This document shows positions 25,798 through 39,558 of a stretch of 64,000 nucleotides of DNA, piece by piece. This DNA comes from Sepioteuthis lessoniana. Lineage: Eukaryota > Mollusca > Cephalopoda > Myopsida > Loliginidae. Both the position numbers and the translations under genes were made by a program. The notes under the pieces are model-generated. The model searched no databases. It had not been told where the DNA came from and saw only the letters and a list, made by a program, of their open reading frames with translations. Numbering within the stretch: position 1 is the stretch's first letter; each line of letters opens with the position of its first letter. The stretch lies in the NCBI GenBank assembly GCA_963585895.1, contig OY757921.1, forward strand, positions 55,444,081-55,508,080. The letters run 5' to 3'.

Positions 25798-26855
25798 TTG
25801 TTAGCATGCGTAATGTTTCTGCAATTGTTACTTGTGCACATGTATCTTGTGATGAAAACAGGTATTCGTGAATATCGTACGACAGTTATATTCACTGTTA
25901 GTGCACGCATACTTTTTATGATGAACAGTCTAATTTTGAAAGTACATTTTTTAACAATATTTAAAATGTTCATTGCGGCATGAACATGCTAACATTTAAA
26001 ATGCAATAAGTTTACTCTTAAAATCAAAATCAACTTCATACATATTTAAATGATAAACAATATGCAATGTTTTTTCTACACATTGTATTGTCTAAAAGCA
26101 TAAAATCCATAAATACTTGATTTTTTTAAATGAGTTTAATGTTCACATGTGTGGGTATATATTTTTATTACGAAAATATAATTTGCAATTTTACTTTACA
26201 AGATTACAAGTTTTATTGTAGGATTTTTTAAAATATATAGAATCACACAGCAAACATAGCTAAATGCATCCTTTTTTACAATTTTTCTATTGTGTTATTT
26301 TACCTGTTATTTTCACTTTTAGATCAAATGAACATAGTCTTATGATGCATTTCCAATGCACCGATACACTTTTTTAAAATCTTTCTTTACAAGTTGTTTT
26401 ACCTATTCTGCTATATGATTGATCGTTTGCAGTAGTAAAACTGCAAGGTTTTGCAACTGTCAACGATTGAACATATGACAGAAAAAAAGAAGTTAAAGCT
26501 TTCTGAAGGATTTACCATAATTCACTTCTCCTATGTAGTTAAAAGTAAATCAAATGCACCGATCATTATAAAAATCCCATTTGTAATACACCCATTCTCC
26601 GCCCGTCTATGAGTGTTCTTTTTTTGTTTATTACATTAAGTAAGAAAAATGTTTTACGTCATTGTTAGCATGCGTAATGTTTCTGCAATTGTTACTTGTG
26701 CACATGTATCTTGTGATGAAAACAGGTATTCGTGAATATCGTACGACAGTTATATTCACTGTTAGTGCACGCATACTTTTTATGATGAACAGTCTAATTT
26801 TGAAAGTACATTTTTTAACAATATTTAAAATGTTCATTGCGGCATGAACATGCTA
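25798..26855 (+). repeat. Two consecutive monomers with a 6-bp deletion (ttttag)
   Basis: At 25798 and 26662 the motif gttagttttagcatg is shortened to gttagcatg, a loss of 6 bp between ttag direct repeats. Both monomers also share cagtctaatt (near 25926 and 26790). These are the only two of 73 with the deletion and they are adjacent, which shows homogenisation between neighbours. The spacing between them is 864 bp (883 minus 6 minus 13). Confidence 0.9.
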
Positions 26856-29744
26856 ACATTTAAAATGCAATAAGTTTACTCTTAAAATCAAAATCAACTT
26901 CATACATATTTAAATGATAAACAATATGCAATGTTTTTTCTACACATTGTATTGTCTAAAAGCATAAAATCCATAAATACTTGATTTTTTTAAATGAGTT
27001 TAATGTTCACATGTGTGGGTATATATTTTTATTACGAAAATATAATTTGCAATTTTACTTTACCAGATTACAAGTTTTATTGTAGGATTTTTTAAAATAT
27101 CAAGAATCACACAGCAAACATAGCTAAATGCATCCTTTTTTAGAATTTTTCTATTGTGTTATTTTACCTTATGATAATTTCTGTTATTTTCACTTTTAGA
27201 TCAAATGAACATAGTCTTATGATGCATTTCCAATGCAGCGATACACTTTTTTAAAATCTTTCCTTAAAAGTTGTTTTACCTATTCTGCTATATGATTGAT
27301 CGTTTGCAGTAGTAAAACTGCAAGGTTTTTGCAACTGTCAACGATTGAACATATGACAGAAAAAAAGAAGTTAAAGCTTTCTGAAGGTTTTACCATAATT
27401 CACTTCTCCTATGTAGTTAAAAGTAAATCAAATGCACCGATCATTATAAAAATCCCATTTGTAATACACCCATTCTCCGCCCGTCTATGAGTGTTCTTGT
27501 TTTGTTATTACATTAAGTAAAAAAAATGTTTTACGTCATTGTTAGTTTTAGCATGCGTAATGTTTCTGCAATTGTTACTTGTGCACATGTATCTTGTGAT
27601 GAAAACAGGTATTCGTGAATATCGTACGACAGTTATATTCACTGTTAGTGCACGCGTACTTTTTATGATGAACACTTTGATTTTGAAAGTACATTTTTTA
27701 ACAATATTTAACATGTTCATTGCGGCATGAACATGCTAACATTTAAAATGCAATAAGTTTACTCTTAAAATCAAAATCAACTTCTTACATATTTAAATGA
27801 TAAACAATATGCAATGTTTTTTCTACACATTGTATTGCCTAAAAGCATAAAATCCATAAATACTTGATTTTTTTAAATGAGTTTAATGTTCACATGTGTG
27901 GGTATATATTTTTATTACGAAAATATAATTTGCAATTTTACTTTACCAGATTACAAGTTTTATTGTAGGATTTTTTAAAATATCAAGAATCACACAGCAA
28001 ACATAGCTAAATGCATCCTTTTTTACAATTTTTCTATTGTGTTATTTTACCTGTTATTTTCACTTTTAGATCAAATGAACATAGTCTTATGATGCATTTC
28101 CAATGCAGCGATACACTTTTTTAAAATCTTTCCTTACAAGTTGTTTTACCTATTCTGCTATATGATTGATCGTTTGCAGTAGTAAAACTGCAAGGTTTTT
28201 GCAACTGTCAACGATTGAACATATGACAGAAAAAAAGGAGTTAAAGCTTTCTGAAGGATTTACATTAATTCACTTCTCCTATGTAGTTAAAAGTAAATCA
28301 AATGCACCGATCAATATAAAAATCCCATTTGTAATACACCCATTCTCCGCCCGTCTATTAGTGTTCTTGTTTTGTTATTACATTAAGTAAGAAAAATGTT
28401 TTACGTCATTGTTAGTTTTAGCATGCGTAATGTTTCTGCAATTGTTACTTGTGCACATGTATCTTGTGATGAAAACAGGTATTCGTGAATATCGTACGAC
28501 AGTTATATTCACTGTTAGTGCACGCATACTTTTTATGATGAACACTTTGATTTTGAAAGTACATTTTTTAACAATATTTAACATGTTCATTGCGGCATGA
28601 ACAGGCTAACATTTAAAATGCAATAAGTTTACTCTTAAAATCAAAATCAACTTCATACATATTTAAATGATAAACAATATGCAATGTTTTTTCTACACAT
28701 TGTATTGTCTAAAAGCATAAAATCCATAAATACTTGATTTTTTTAAATGAGTTTAATGTTCACATGTGTGGGTATATATTTTTATTACGAAAATATAATT
28801 TGCAATTTTACTTTACCAGATTACAAGTTTTATTGTAGGATTTTTTAAAATATCAAGAATCACACAGCAAACATAGCTAAATGCATCCTTTTTTAGAATT
28901 TTTCTATTGTGTTATTTTACCTTATGATAATTTCTGTTATTTTCACTTTTAGATCAAATGAACATAGTCTTATGATGCATTTCCAATGCAGCGATACACT
29001 TTTTTAAAATCTTTCCTTACAAGTTGTTTTACCTATTCTGCTATATGATTGATCGTTTGCAGTAGTAAAACTGCAAGGTTTTTGCAACTGTCAACGATTG
29101 AACATATGACAGAAAAAAAGAAGTTAAAGCTTTCTGAAGGATTTACCATAATTCACTTCTCCTATGTAGTTAAAAGTAAATCAAATGCACCGATCATTAT
29201 AAAAATCCCATTTGTAATACACCCATTCTCCGCCCGTCTATGAGTGTTCTTGTTTTGTTATTACATTAAGTAAGAAAAATGTTTTACGTCATTGTTAGTT
29301 TTAGCATGCGTAATGTTTCTGCAATTGTTACTTGTGCACATGTATCTTGTGATGAAAACAGGTATTCGTGAATATCGTACGACAGTTATATTCACTGTTA
29401 GTGCACGCATACTTTTTATGATGAACACTCTAATTTTGAAAGTACATTTTTTAACAATATTTAAAATGTTCATTGCGGCATGAACATGCTAACATTTAAA
29501 ATGCAATAAGTTTACTCTTAAAATCAAAATCAAGTTCATACATATTTAAATGATAAACAATATGCCATTTTTTTTCTACACATTGTATTGTCTAAAAGCA
29601 TAAAATCCATAAATACTTGATTTTTTTAAATGAGTTTAATGTTCACATGTGTGGGTATATATTTTTATTACGAAAATATAATTTGCAATTTTACTTTACC
29701 AGATTACAAGTTTTATTGTAGGATTTTTTAAAATATCAAGAATC

Positions 29745-29982
29745 ACACAGCAAACATAGCTAAATGCATCCTTTTTTACAATTTTTCTATTGTGTTATTT
29801 TACCTGTTATTTTCACTTTTAGATCAAATGAACAAAGTCTTATGATGCATTTCCAATGCACCGACACAGCAAACATAGCTAAATGCATCCTTTTTTAGAA
29901 TTTTTCTATTGTGTTATTTTACCTTATGATAATTTCTGTTATTTTCACTTTTAGATCAAATGAACATAGTCTTATGATGCAT
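29745..29982 (+). repeat. Internal 119-bp tandem duplication in a second stretched (1002-bp) monomer
   Basis: The segment acacagcaaacatag occurs at 29745 and again at 29864. The junction caccga|cacagc and the neighbouring variant gaacaaagtc are identical to those at 25.3 kb, so both stretched monomers derive from a single rearrangement. They lie five monomers apart (register offset about 4495). Here the first copy has the ordinary 13-bp deletion motif, so this version is probably closer to the original than the one at 25251. Confidence 0.9.
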
Positions 29983-31176
29983 TTCCAATGCTGCAATACA
30001 CTTTTTTAAAATCTTTCCTTACAAGTTGTTTTACCTATTCTGCTATATGATTGATCGTTTGCAGTAGTAAAACTGCAAGGTTTTTGCAACTGTCAACGAT
30101 TGAACATATGACAGAAAAAAAGAAGTTAAAGCTTTCTGAAGGATTTACATTAATTCACTTCTCCTATGTAGTTAAAAGTAAATCAAATGCACCGATCAAT
30201 ATAAAAATCCCATTTGTAATACACCCATTCTCCGCCCGTCTATTAGTGTTCTTGTTTTGTTATTACATTAAGTAAGAAAAATGTTTTACGTCATTGTTAG
30301 TTTTAGCATGCGTAATGTTTCTGCAATTGTTACTTGTGCACATGTATCTTGTGATGAAAACAGGTATTCGTGAATATCGTACGACAGTTATATTCACTGT
30401 TAGTGCACGCATACTTTTTATGATGAAAACTCTAATTTTGAAAGTACATTTTTTAACAATATATAAAATGTTCATTGCGGCATGAACATGCTAACATTTA
30501 AAATGCAATAAGTTTACTCTTAAAATCAAAATCAACTTCATACATATTTAAATGATAAACAATATGCAATGTTTTTTCTACACATTGTATTGTCTAAAAG
30601 CATAAAATCCATAAATACTTGATTTTTTTAAATGAGTTTAATGTTCACATGTGTGGGTATATATTTTTATTACGAAAATATAATTTGCAATTTTACTTTA
30701 CCAGATTACAAGTTTTATTGTAGGATTTTTTAAAATATCAAGAATCACACAGCAAACATAGCTAAATGCATCCTTTTTTACAATTTTTCTATTGTGTTAT
30801 TTTACCTTATGATAATTTCTGTTATTTTCACTTTTAGATCAAATGAACATAGTCTTATGATGCATTTCCAATGCAGCGATACACTTTTTTAAAATCTTTC
30901 CTTACAAGTTGTTTTACCTATTCTGCTATATGATTGATCGTTTGCAGTAGTAAAACTGCAAGGTTTTTGCAACTGTCAACGATTGAATATATGACAGAAA
31001 AAAAGAAGTTAAAGCTTTCTGAAGTATTTACCATAATTCACTTCTCCTATGTAGTTAAAAGTAAATCAAATGCACCGATCAATATAAAAATCCCATTTGT
31101 AATACACCCATTCTCCGCCCGTCTATTAGTGTTCTTGTTTTGTTATTACATTAAGTAAGAAAAATGTTTTACGTCA

Positions 31177-32056
31177 TTGTTAGTTTTAGCATGCGTAATG
31201 TTTCTGCAATTGTTACTTGTGCACATGTATCTTGTGATGAAAACAGGTATTCGTGAATATCGTACGACAGTTATATTCACTGTTAGTGCACGCATAATTT
31301 ATGATGAACACTCTGATTTTGAAAGTACATTTTTTAACAATATTTAAAATGTTCATTGCGGCATGAACATGCTAACATTTAAAATGCAATAAGTTTACTC
31401 TTAAAATCAAAATCAACTTCATACATATTTAAATGATAAACAATATGCCATGTTTTTTCTACACATTGTATTGTCTAAAAGCATAAAATCCATAAATACT
31501 TGATTTTTTTAAATGAGTTTAATGTTCACATGTGTGGGTATATATTTTTATTACGAAAATATAATTTGCAATTTTACTTTACCAGATTACAAGTTTTATT
31601 GTAGGATTTTTTAAAATATCAAGAATCACACAGCAAACATAGCTAAATGCATCCTTTTTTAGAATTTTTCTATGGTGTTATTTTACCTTATGATAATTTC
31701 TGTTATTTTCACTTTTAGATCAAATGAACATAGTCTTATGATGCATTTCCAATGCACCGATACACTTTTTAAAAATCTTTCCTTACAAGTTGTTTTACCT
31801 ATTCTGCTATATGTTTGATCGTTTGCAGTAGTAAAACTGCAAGGTTTTGCAACTGTCAACGATTGAACATATTACAGAAAAAAAGAAGTTAAAGCTTTCT
31901 GAAGGATTTACCATAAGTCACTTCTCCTATGTAGTTAAAAGTAAATCAAATGCACCGATCATTATAAAAATCCCATTAGTAATACACCCATTCTCCGCCC
32001 GTCTATGAGTGTTCTTGTTTTGTTATTACATTAAGTAAGAAAAATGTTTTACGTCA
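31177..32056 (+). repeat. Monomer with a 2-bp deletion that breaks the recurrent ORF
   Basis: Near 31291 the sequence reads cgcataatttatg, where other monomers read cgcatactttttatg. The net loss of 2 bp shifts the frame of the short + strand ORF present in the other 72 register positions. The 3' part of this monomer (about 31640-32057) shares rare variants (ccataagtc at 31911, attacag, ttagaattttt) with about 25380-25798 at a constant offset of 6259 bp, again about seven monomers. Confidence 0.85.
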
Positions 32057-32560
32057 TTGTTACTTTTAGCATGCGTAATGTTTCTGCAATTGTTACTTGT
32101 GCACATGTATCTTGTGATGAAAACAGGTATTCGTGAATATCGTACGACAGTTATATTCACTGTTAGTGCACGCATACTTTTTATGATGAACACTCTGATT
32201 TTGAAAGTACATTTTTTAACAATATTTAACATGTTCATTGCGGCATGAACATGCTAACATTTAAAATGCAATAAGTTTACTCTTAAAATCAAAATCAACT
32301 TCATACATATTTAAATGATAAACAATATGCAATGTTTTTTCTACACATTGTATTGTCTAAAAGCATAAAATCCATAAATACTTGATTTTTTTAAATGAGT
32401 TTAATGTTCACATGTGTGGGTATATATTTTTATTACGAAAATATAATTTGCAATTTTACTTTACCAGATTACAAGTTTTATTGTAGGATTTTTTAAAATA
32501 TCAAGAATCACACAGCAAACATAGCTAAATGCATCCTTTTTTACAATTTTTCTATTGTGT

Positions 32561-32845
32561 TATTTTACCTGTTATTTTCACTTTTAGATCAAATGAACAT
32601 AGTCTTATGATGCATTTCCAATGCACCGATACACTTTTTTAAAATCTTTCCTTACAAGTTGTTTTACCTATTCTGCTATATGATTGATCGTTTGCAGTAG
32701 TAAAACTGCAAGCTTTTGCAACTGTCAACGATTGAACATATGACAGAAAAAAAGAAGTTAAAGCTTTCTGAAGGATTTACCATAATTCACTTCTCCTATG
32801 TAGTTAAAAGTAAATTAAATGCACCGATCATCCCATTAGTAATAC
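32561..32845 (+). repeat. Hybrid monomer carrying both diagnostic deletions
   Basis: The interval between registers 32057 and 32917 is the shortest in the window (860 bp). It is the only one with both the 13-bp deletion (about 32568, ttacctgtta) and the 9-bp deletion (about 32831, gatcatccca). All other 13-bp deletions lie to the left. Most of the 9-bp deletions lie to the right. Inference: this is the recombination junction between the two monomer families, located within about 260 bp. Confidence 0.85.
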
Positions 32846-33354
32846 ACCCATTCTCCGCCCGTCTATGAGTGTTCTTGTTTTGTTATTACATTAAGTAAGA
32901 AAAATGTTTTACGTCATTGTTAGTTTTAGCATGCGTAATGTTTCTGCAATTGTTACTTGTGCACATGTATCTTGTGATGAAAACAGGTATTCGTGAATAT
33001 CATACGACAGTTATATTCACTGTTAGTGCACGCATACTTTTTATGATGAACACTCTGATTTTGAAAGTACATTTTTTAACAATATTTAAAATGTTCATTG
33101 CGGCATGAACATGCTAACATTTAAAATGCAATAAGTTTACTCTTAAAATCAAAATCAACTTCATACATATTTAAATGATAAACAATATGCCATGTTTTTT
33201 CTACACATTGTATTGTCTAAAAGCATAAAATACATAAATACTTGATTTTTTTAAATGAGTTTAATGTTCACATGTGTGGGTATATATTTTTATTACGAAA
33301 ATATAATTTGCAATTTTACTTTACCAGATTACAAGTTTTATTGTAGGATTTTTT

Positions 33355-36300
33355 AAAATATCAAGAATCACACAGCAAACATAGCTAAATGCATCCTTTT
33401 TCACAATTATTCTATTGTGTTATTTTACCTTATGATAATTTCTGTTATTTTCACTTTTAGATCAAATGAACATAGTCTTATGATGCATTTCCAATGCACC
33501 GATACACTTTTTTAAAATCTTTCCTTACAAGTTGTTTTACCTATTCTGCTATATGATTGATCGTTTGCAGTAGTAAAACTGCAAGGTTTTTGCAACTGTC
33601 AACGATTGAACATATGACAGAAAAAAAGAAGTTAAAGCTTTCTGAAGGATTTACCATAATTCACTTCTCCTATGTAGTTAAAAGTAAATTAAATGCTCCG
33701 ATCAATATAAAAATCCCATTAGTAATACACCCATTCTCCGCCCGTCTATGAGTGTTCTTGTTTTGTTATTACATTAAGTAAGAAAAATGTTTTACGTCAT
33801 TGTTAGTTTTAGCATGCGTAATGTTTCTGCAATTGTTACTTGTGCACATGTATCTTGTGATGAAAACAGGTATTCGTGAATATCGTACGACAGTTATATT
33901 CACTGTTAGTGCACGCATACTTTTTATGATGAACACTCTGATTTTGAATGTACATTTTTTATCAATATTTAAAATGTTCATTGCGGCTCAAACATGCTAA
34001 CATTTAAAATGCAATAAGTTTACTCTTAAAATCAAAATCAAGTTCATACATATTTAAATGATAAACAATATGCAATGTTTTTTCTACACATTGTATTGTC
34101 TAAAAGCGTAAAATCCATAAATACTTGATTTTTTTAAATGAGTTTAATGTTCACATGTGTGGGTATATATTTTTATTACGAAAATATAATTTGCAATTTT
34201 ACTTTACAAGATTACAAGTTTTATTGTAGGATTTTTAAAAATATCAAGAATCACACAGCAAACATAGCTAAATGCATCCTTTTTTACAATTTTTCTATTG
34301 TGTTATTTTACCTTATGATAATTTCTGTTATTTTCACTTTTAGATCAAATGAACATAGTCTTATGATGCATTTCCAATGCAGCGATACACTTTTTTAAAA
34401 TCTTTCCTTACAAGTTGTTTTACCTATTCTACTATATGATTGATCGTTTGCAGTAGTAAAACTGCAAGGTTTTGCAACTGTCAACGATTGAACATATGAC
34501 AGAAAAAAAGAATTTAAAGCTTTCTGAAGGATTTACCATAATTCACTTCTCCTATGTAGTTAAAAGTAAATCAAATGCCCCGATCATTATAAAAATCCCA
34601 TTAGTAATACACCCATTCTCCGCCCGTCTATGAGTGTTCTTGTTTTGTTATTACATTAAGTAAGAAAAATGTTTTACGTCATTGTTAGTTTTAGCATGCG
34701 TAATGTTTCTGCAATTGTTACTTGTGCACATGTATCTTGTGATGAAAACAGGTATTCGTGAATATCATACGACAGTTATATTCACTGTTAGTGCACGCAT
34801 ACTTTTTATGATGAACACTCTGATTTTGAAAGTACATTTTTTATCAATATTTAAAATGTTCATTGCGGCTCGAACATGCTAACATTTAAAATGCAATAAG
34901 TTTACTCTTAAAATCAAAATCAAGTTCATACATATTTAAATGATAAACAATATGCAATGTTTTTTCTACACATTGTATTGTCTAAAAGCGTAAAATCCAT
35001 AAATACTTGATTTTTTTAAATGAGTTTAATGTTCACATGTGAGGGTATATATTTTTATTACGAAAATATAATTTGCAATTTTACTTTACAAGATTACAAG
35101 TTTTATTGTAGGATTTTTAAAAATATCAAGAATCACACAGCAAACATAGCTAAATGCATCCTTTTTTACAATTTTTCTATTGTGTTATTTTACCTTATGA
35201 TAATTTCTGTTATTTTCACTTTTAGATCAAATGAACATAGTCTTATGATGCATTTCCAATGCAGCGATACACTTTTTTAAAATCTTTCCTTACAAGTTGT
35301 TTTACCTATTCTACTATATGATTGATCGTTTGCAGTAGTAAAACTGCAAGGTTTTGCAACTGTCAACGATTGAACATATGACAGAAAAAAAGAATTTAAA
35401 GCTTTCTGAAGGATTTACCATAATTCACTTCTCCTATGTAGTTAAAAGTAAATCAAATGCCCCGATCATTATAAAAATCCCATTAGTAATACACCCATTC
35501 TCCGCCCGTCTATGAGTGTTCTTGTTTTGTTATTACATTAAGTAAGAAAAATGTTTTACGTCATTGTTAGTTTTAGCATGCGTAATGTTTCTGCAATTGT
35601 TACTTGTGCACATGTATCTTGTGATGAAAACAGGTATTCGTGAATATCATACGACAGTTATATTCACTGTTAGTGCACGCATACTTTTTATGATGAACAC
35701 TCTGATTTTGAAAGTACATTTTTTAACAATATTTAAAATGTTCATTGCGGCATGAACATGCTAACATTTAAAATGCAATAAGTTTACTCTTAAAATCAAA
35801 ATCAACTTCATACATATTTAAATGATAAACAATATGCCATGTTTTTTCTACACATTGTATTGTCTAAAAGCATAAAATACATAAATACTTGATTTTTTTA
35901 AATGAGTTTAATGTTCACATGTGTGGGTATATATTTTTATTACGAAAATATAATTTGCAATTTTACTTTACCAGATTACAAGTTTTATTGTAGGATTTTT
36001 TAAAATATCAAGAATCACACAGCAAACATAGCTAAATGCATCCTTTTTTACAATTTTTCTATTGTGTTATTTTACCTTATGATAATTTCTGTTATTTTCA
36101 CTTTTAGATCAAATGAACATAGTCTTATGATGCATTTCCAATGCAGCGATACACTTTTTTAAAATCTTTCCTTACAAGTTGTTTTACCTATTCTACTATA
36201 TGATTGATCGTTTGCAGTAGTAAAACTGCAAGGTTTTGCAACTGTCAACGATTGAACATATGACAGAAAAAAAGAATTTAAAGCTTTCTGAAGGATTTAC

Positions 36301-39300
36301 CATAATTCACTTCTCCTATGTAGTTAAAAGTAAATTAAATGCACCGATCATCCCATTAGTAATACACCCATTCTCCGCCCGTCTATGAGTGTTCTTGTTT
36401 TGTTATTACATTAAGTAAGAAAAATGTTTTACGTCATTGTTAGTTTTAGCATGCGTAATGTTTCTGCAATTGTTACTTGTGCACATGTATCTTGTGATGA
36501 AAACAGGTATTCGTGAATATCATACGACAGTTATATTCACTGTTAGTGCACGCATACTTTTTATGATGAACACTCTGATTTTGAAAGTACATTTTTTAAC
36601 AATATTTAACATGTTCATTGCGGCATGAACATGCTAACATTTAAAATGCAATAAGTTTACTCTTAAAATCAAAATCAACTTCATACATATTTAAATGATA
36701 AACAATATGCCATGTTTTTTCTACACATTGTATTGTCTAAAAGCATAAAATACATAAATACTTGATTTTTTTAAATGAGTTTAATGTTCACATGTGTGGG
36801 TATATATTTTTATTACGAAAATATAATTTGCAATTTTACTTTACCAGATTACAAGTTTTATTGTAGGATTTTTTAAAATATCAAGAATCACACAGCAAAC
36901 ATAGCTAAATGCATCCTTTTTTACAATTTTTCTATTGTGTTATTTTACCTTATGATAATTTCTGTTATTTTCACTTTTAGATCAAATGAACATAGTCTTA
37001 TGATGCATTTCCAATGCAGCGATACACTTTTTTAAAATCTTTCATTACAAGTTGTTTTACCTATTCTACTATATGATTGATCGTTTGCAGTAGTAAAACT
37101 GCAAGGTTTTGCAACTGTCAACGATTGAACATATGACAGAAAAAAAGAAGTTAAAGCTTTCTGAAGGATTTACCATAATTCACTTCTCCTATGTAGTTAA
37201 AAGTAAATCAAATGCCCCGATCATTATAAAAATCCCATTAGTAATACACCCATTCTCCGCCCGTCTATGAGTGTTCTTGTTTTGTTATTACATTAAGTAA
37301 GAAAAATGTTTTACGTCATTGTTAGTTTTAGCATGCATAATGTTTCTTCAATTGTTACTTGTGCACATGTATCTTGTGATGAAAACAGGTATTCGTGAAT
37401 ATCGTACGACAGTTATATTCACTGTTAGTGCACGCATACTTTTTATGATGAACACTTTGATTTTGAAAGTACATTTTTTAACAATATTTAACATGTTCAT
37501 TGCGGCATGAACATGCTAACATTTAAAATGCAATAAGTTTACTCTTAAAATCAAAATCAACTTCATACATATTTAAATGATAAACAATATGCCATGTTTT
37601 TTCTACACATTGTATTGTCTAAAAGCATAAAATCCATAAATACTTGATTTTTTTAAATGAGTTTAATGTTCACATGTGTGGGTATATATTTTTATTACAA
37701 AAATATAATTTGCAATTTTACTTTACAAGATTACAAGTTTTATTGTAGGATTTTTCAAAATATCAAGAATCACACAGCAAACATAGCTAAATGCATCCTT
37801 TTTTACAATTTTTCTATTGTGTTATTTCACCTTATGATAATTTCTGTTATTTTCACTTTTATATCAAATGAACATAGTCTTATGATGCATTTCCAATGCA
37901 GCGATACACTTTTTTAAAATCTTTCCTTGCAAGTTGTTTTACCTATTCTGCTATATGATTGATCGTTTGCAGTAGTAAAACTGCAAGGTTTTGCAACTGT
38001 CAACGATTGAACATATGACAGAAAAAAAGAAGTTAAAGCTTTCTGAAGGATTTACCATAATTCACTTCTCCTATGTAGTTAAAAGTAAATTAAATGCACC
38101 GATCATCCCATTAGTAATACACCCATTCTCCGCCCGTCTATGAGTGTTCTTGTTTTGTTATTACATTAAGTAAGAAAAATGTTTTACGTCATTGTTAGTT
38201 TTAGCATGCGTAATGTTTCTGCAATTGTTACTTGTGCACATGTATCTTGTGATGAAAACAGGTATTCGTGAATATCATACGACAGTTATATTCACTGTTA
38301 GTGCACGCATACTTTTTATGATGAACACTCTGATTTTGAAAGTACATTTTTTAACAATATTTAAAATGTACATTGCGGCATGAACATGCTAACATTTAAA
38401 ATGCAATAAGTTTACTCTTAAAATCAAAATCAACTTCATACATATTTAAATGATAAACAATATGCCATGTTTTTTCTACACATTGTATTGTCTAAAAGCA
38501 TAAAATACATAAATACTTGATTTTTTTAAATGAGTTTAATGTTCACATGTGTGGGTATATATTTTTATTACGAAAATATAATTTGCAATTTTACTTTACC
38601 AGATTACAAGTTTTATTGTAGGATTTTTTAAAATATCAAGAATCACACAGCAAACATAGCTAAATGCATCCTTTTTTACAATTTTTCTATTGTGTTATTT
38701 TACCTTATGATAATTTCTGTTATTTTCACTTTTAGATCAAATGAACATAGTCTTATGATGCATTTCCAATGCAGCGATACACTTTTTTAAAATCTTTCCT
38801 TACAAGTTGTTTTACCTATTCTACTATATGATTGATCGTTTGCAGTAGTAAAACTGCAAGGTTTTGCAACTGTCAACGATTGAACATATGACAGAAAAAA
38901 AGAATTTAAAGCTTTCTGAAGGATTTACCATAATTCACTTCTCCTATGTAGTTAAAAGTAAATCAAATGCCCCGATCATTATAAAAATCCCATTAGTAAT
39001 ACACCCATTCTCCGCCCGTCTATGAGTGTTCTTGTTTTGTTATTACATTAAGTAAGAAAAATGTTTTACGTCATTGTTAGTTTTAGCATGCATAATGTTT
39101 CTTCAATTGTTACTTGTGCACATGTATCTTGTGATGAAAACAGGTATTCGTGAATATCGTACGACAGTTATATTCACTGTTAGTGCACGCATACTTTTTA
39201 TGATGAACACTCTGATTTTGAAAGTACATTTTTTATCAATATTTAAAATGTTCATTGCGGCTCGAACATGCTAACATTTAAAATGCAATAAGTTTACTCT

Positions 39301-39558
39301 TAAAATCAAAATCAAGTTCATACATATTTAAATGATAAACAATATGCAATGTTTTTTCTACACATTGTATTGTCTAAAAGCGTAAAATCCATAAATACTT
39401 GATTTTTTTAAATGAGTTTAATGTTCACATGTGAGGGTATATATTTTTATTACGAAAATATAATTTGCAATTTTACTTTACAAGATTACAAGTTTTATTG
39501 TAGGATTTTTAAAAATATCAAGAATCACACAGCAAACATAGCTAAATGCATCCTTTTT
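33355..39558 (+). repeat. Seven-monomer higher-order block, copy A (period 6157 bp)
   Basis: This block repeats at exactly +6157 bp (39512-45715). Registers 33800, 34682, 35564, 36437, 37319, 38192 and 39074 map to 39957 through 45231. Shared private variants include caattattct, gcggctcaaac, tgaatgtaca, gtgagggtat, ttcattacaag, tccttgcaag, cttttatatc and aaatgtacatt. The one internal difference I found is g at 36613 against c at 42770. The left edge is t/a at 33354/39511, the right edge c/t at 39559/45716. The copies overlap by 47 bp. Confidence 0.95.

Larger units (their letters stand above)
8641..32580 (+). repeat. Array segment II: territory of the 13-bp deletion (~869-bp monomers)
   Basis: Twelve monomers lack 13 bp (tatgataatttct), so 'ttaccttatg...' becomes 'ttacctgtta'. 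They are at about 8643, 11267, 13017, 13887, 18288, 22689, 24440, 25308 (with extra changes), 26303, 28050, 29803 and 32568. None was found outside this interval. Other common segment markers are gcaatg, atatatagaat, and caccgatac in place of cagcgatac. The deletion has a 2-nt ct microhomology at its ends, so all copies probably descend from one event spread by recombination. The segment contains the 4401-bp five-monomer duplication, both stretched monomers, and the two consecutive 6-bp-deleted monomers. Confidence 0.85.

Noticed and set aside
34138-34398. 86-codon ORF in some monomers (also 35020, 37657, 39412, 40295, 41177, 43814, 45569, 47324)
   Set aside because: It exists only because single changes (ttttttaaaat to tttttaaaaat, or to ttttcaaaat) remove a TAA present in the other monomers. 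It is confined to the recently copied blocks of segment III and has no recognisable product.
34867-34882. Pol III B-box-like ggctcgaac in the six-monomer subfamily
   Set aside because: Only part of the GGTTCGANNCC pattern is present, with no A box upstream at suitable spacing, and it arises from a change limited to one recent subfamily.
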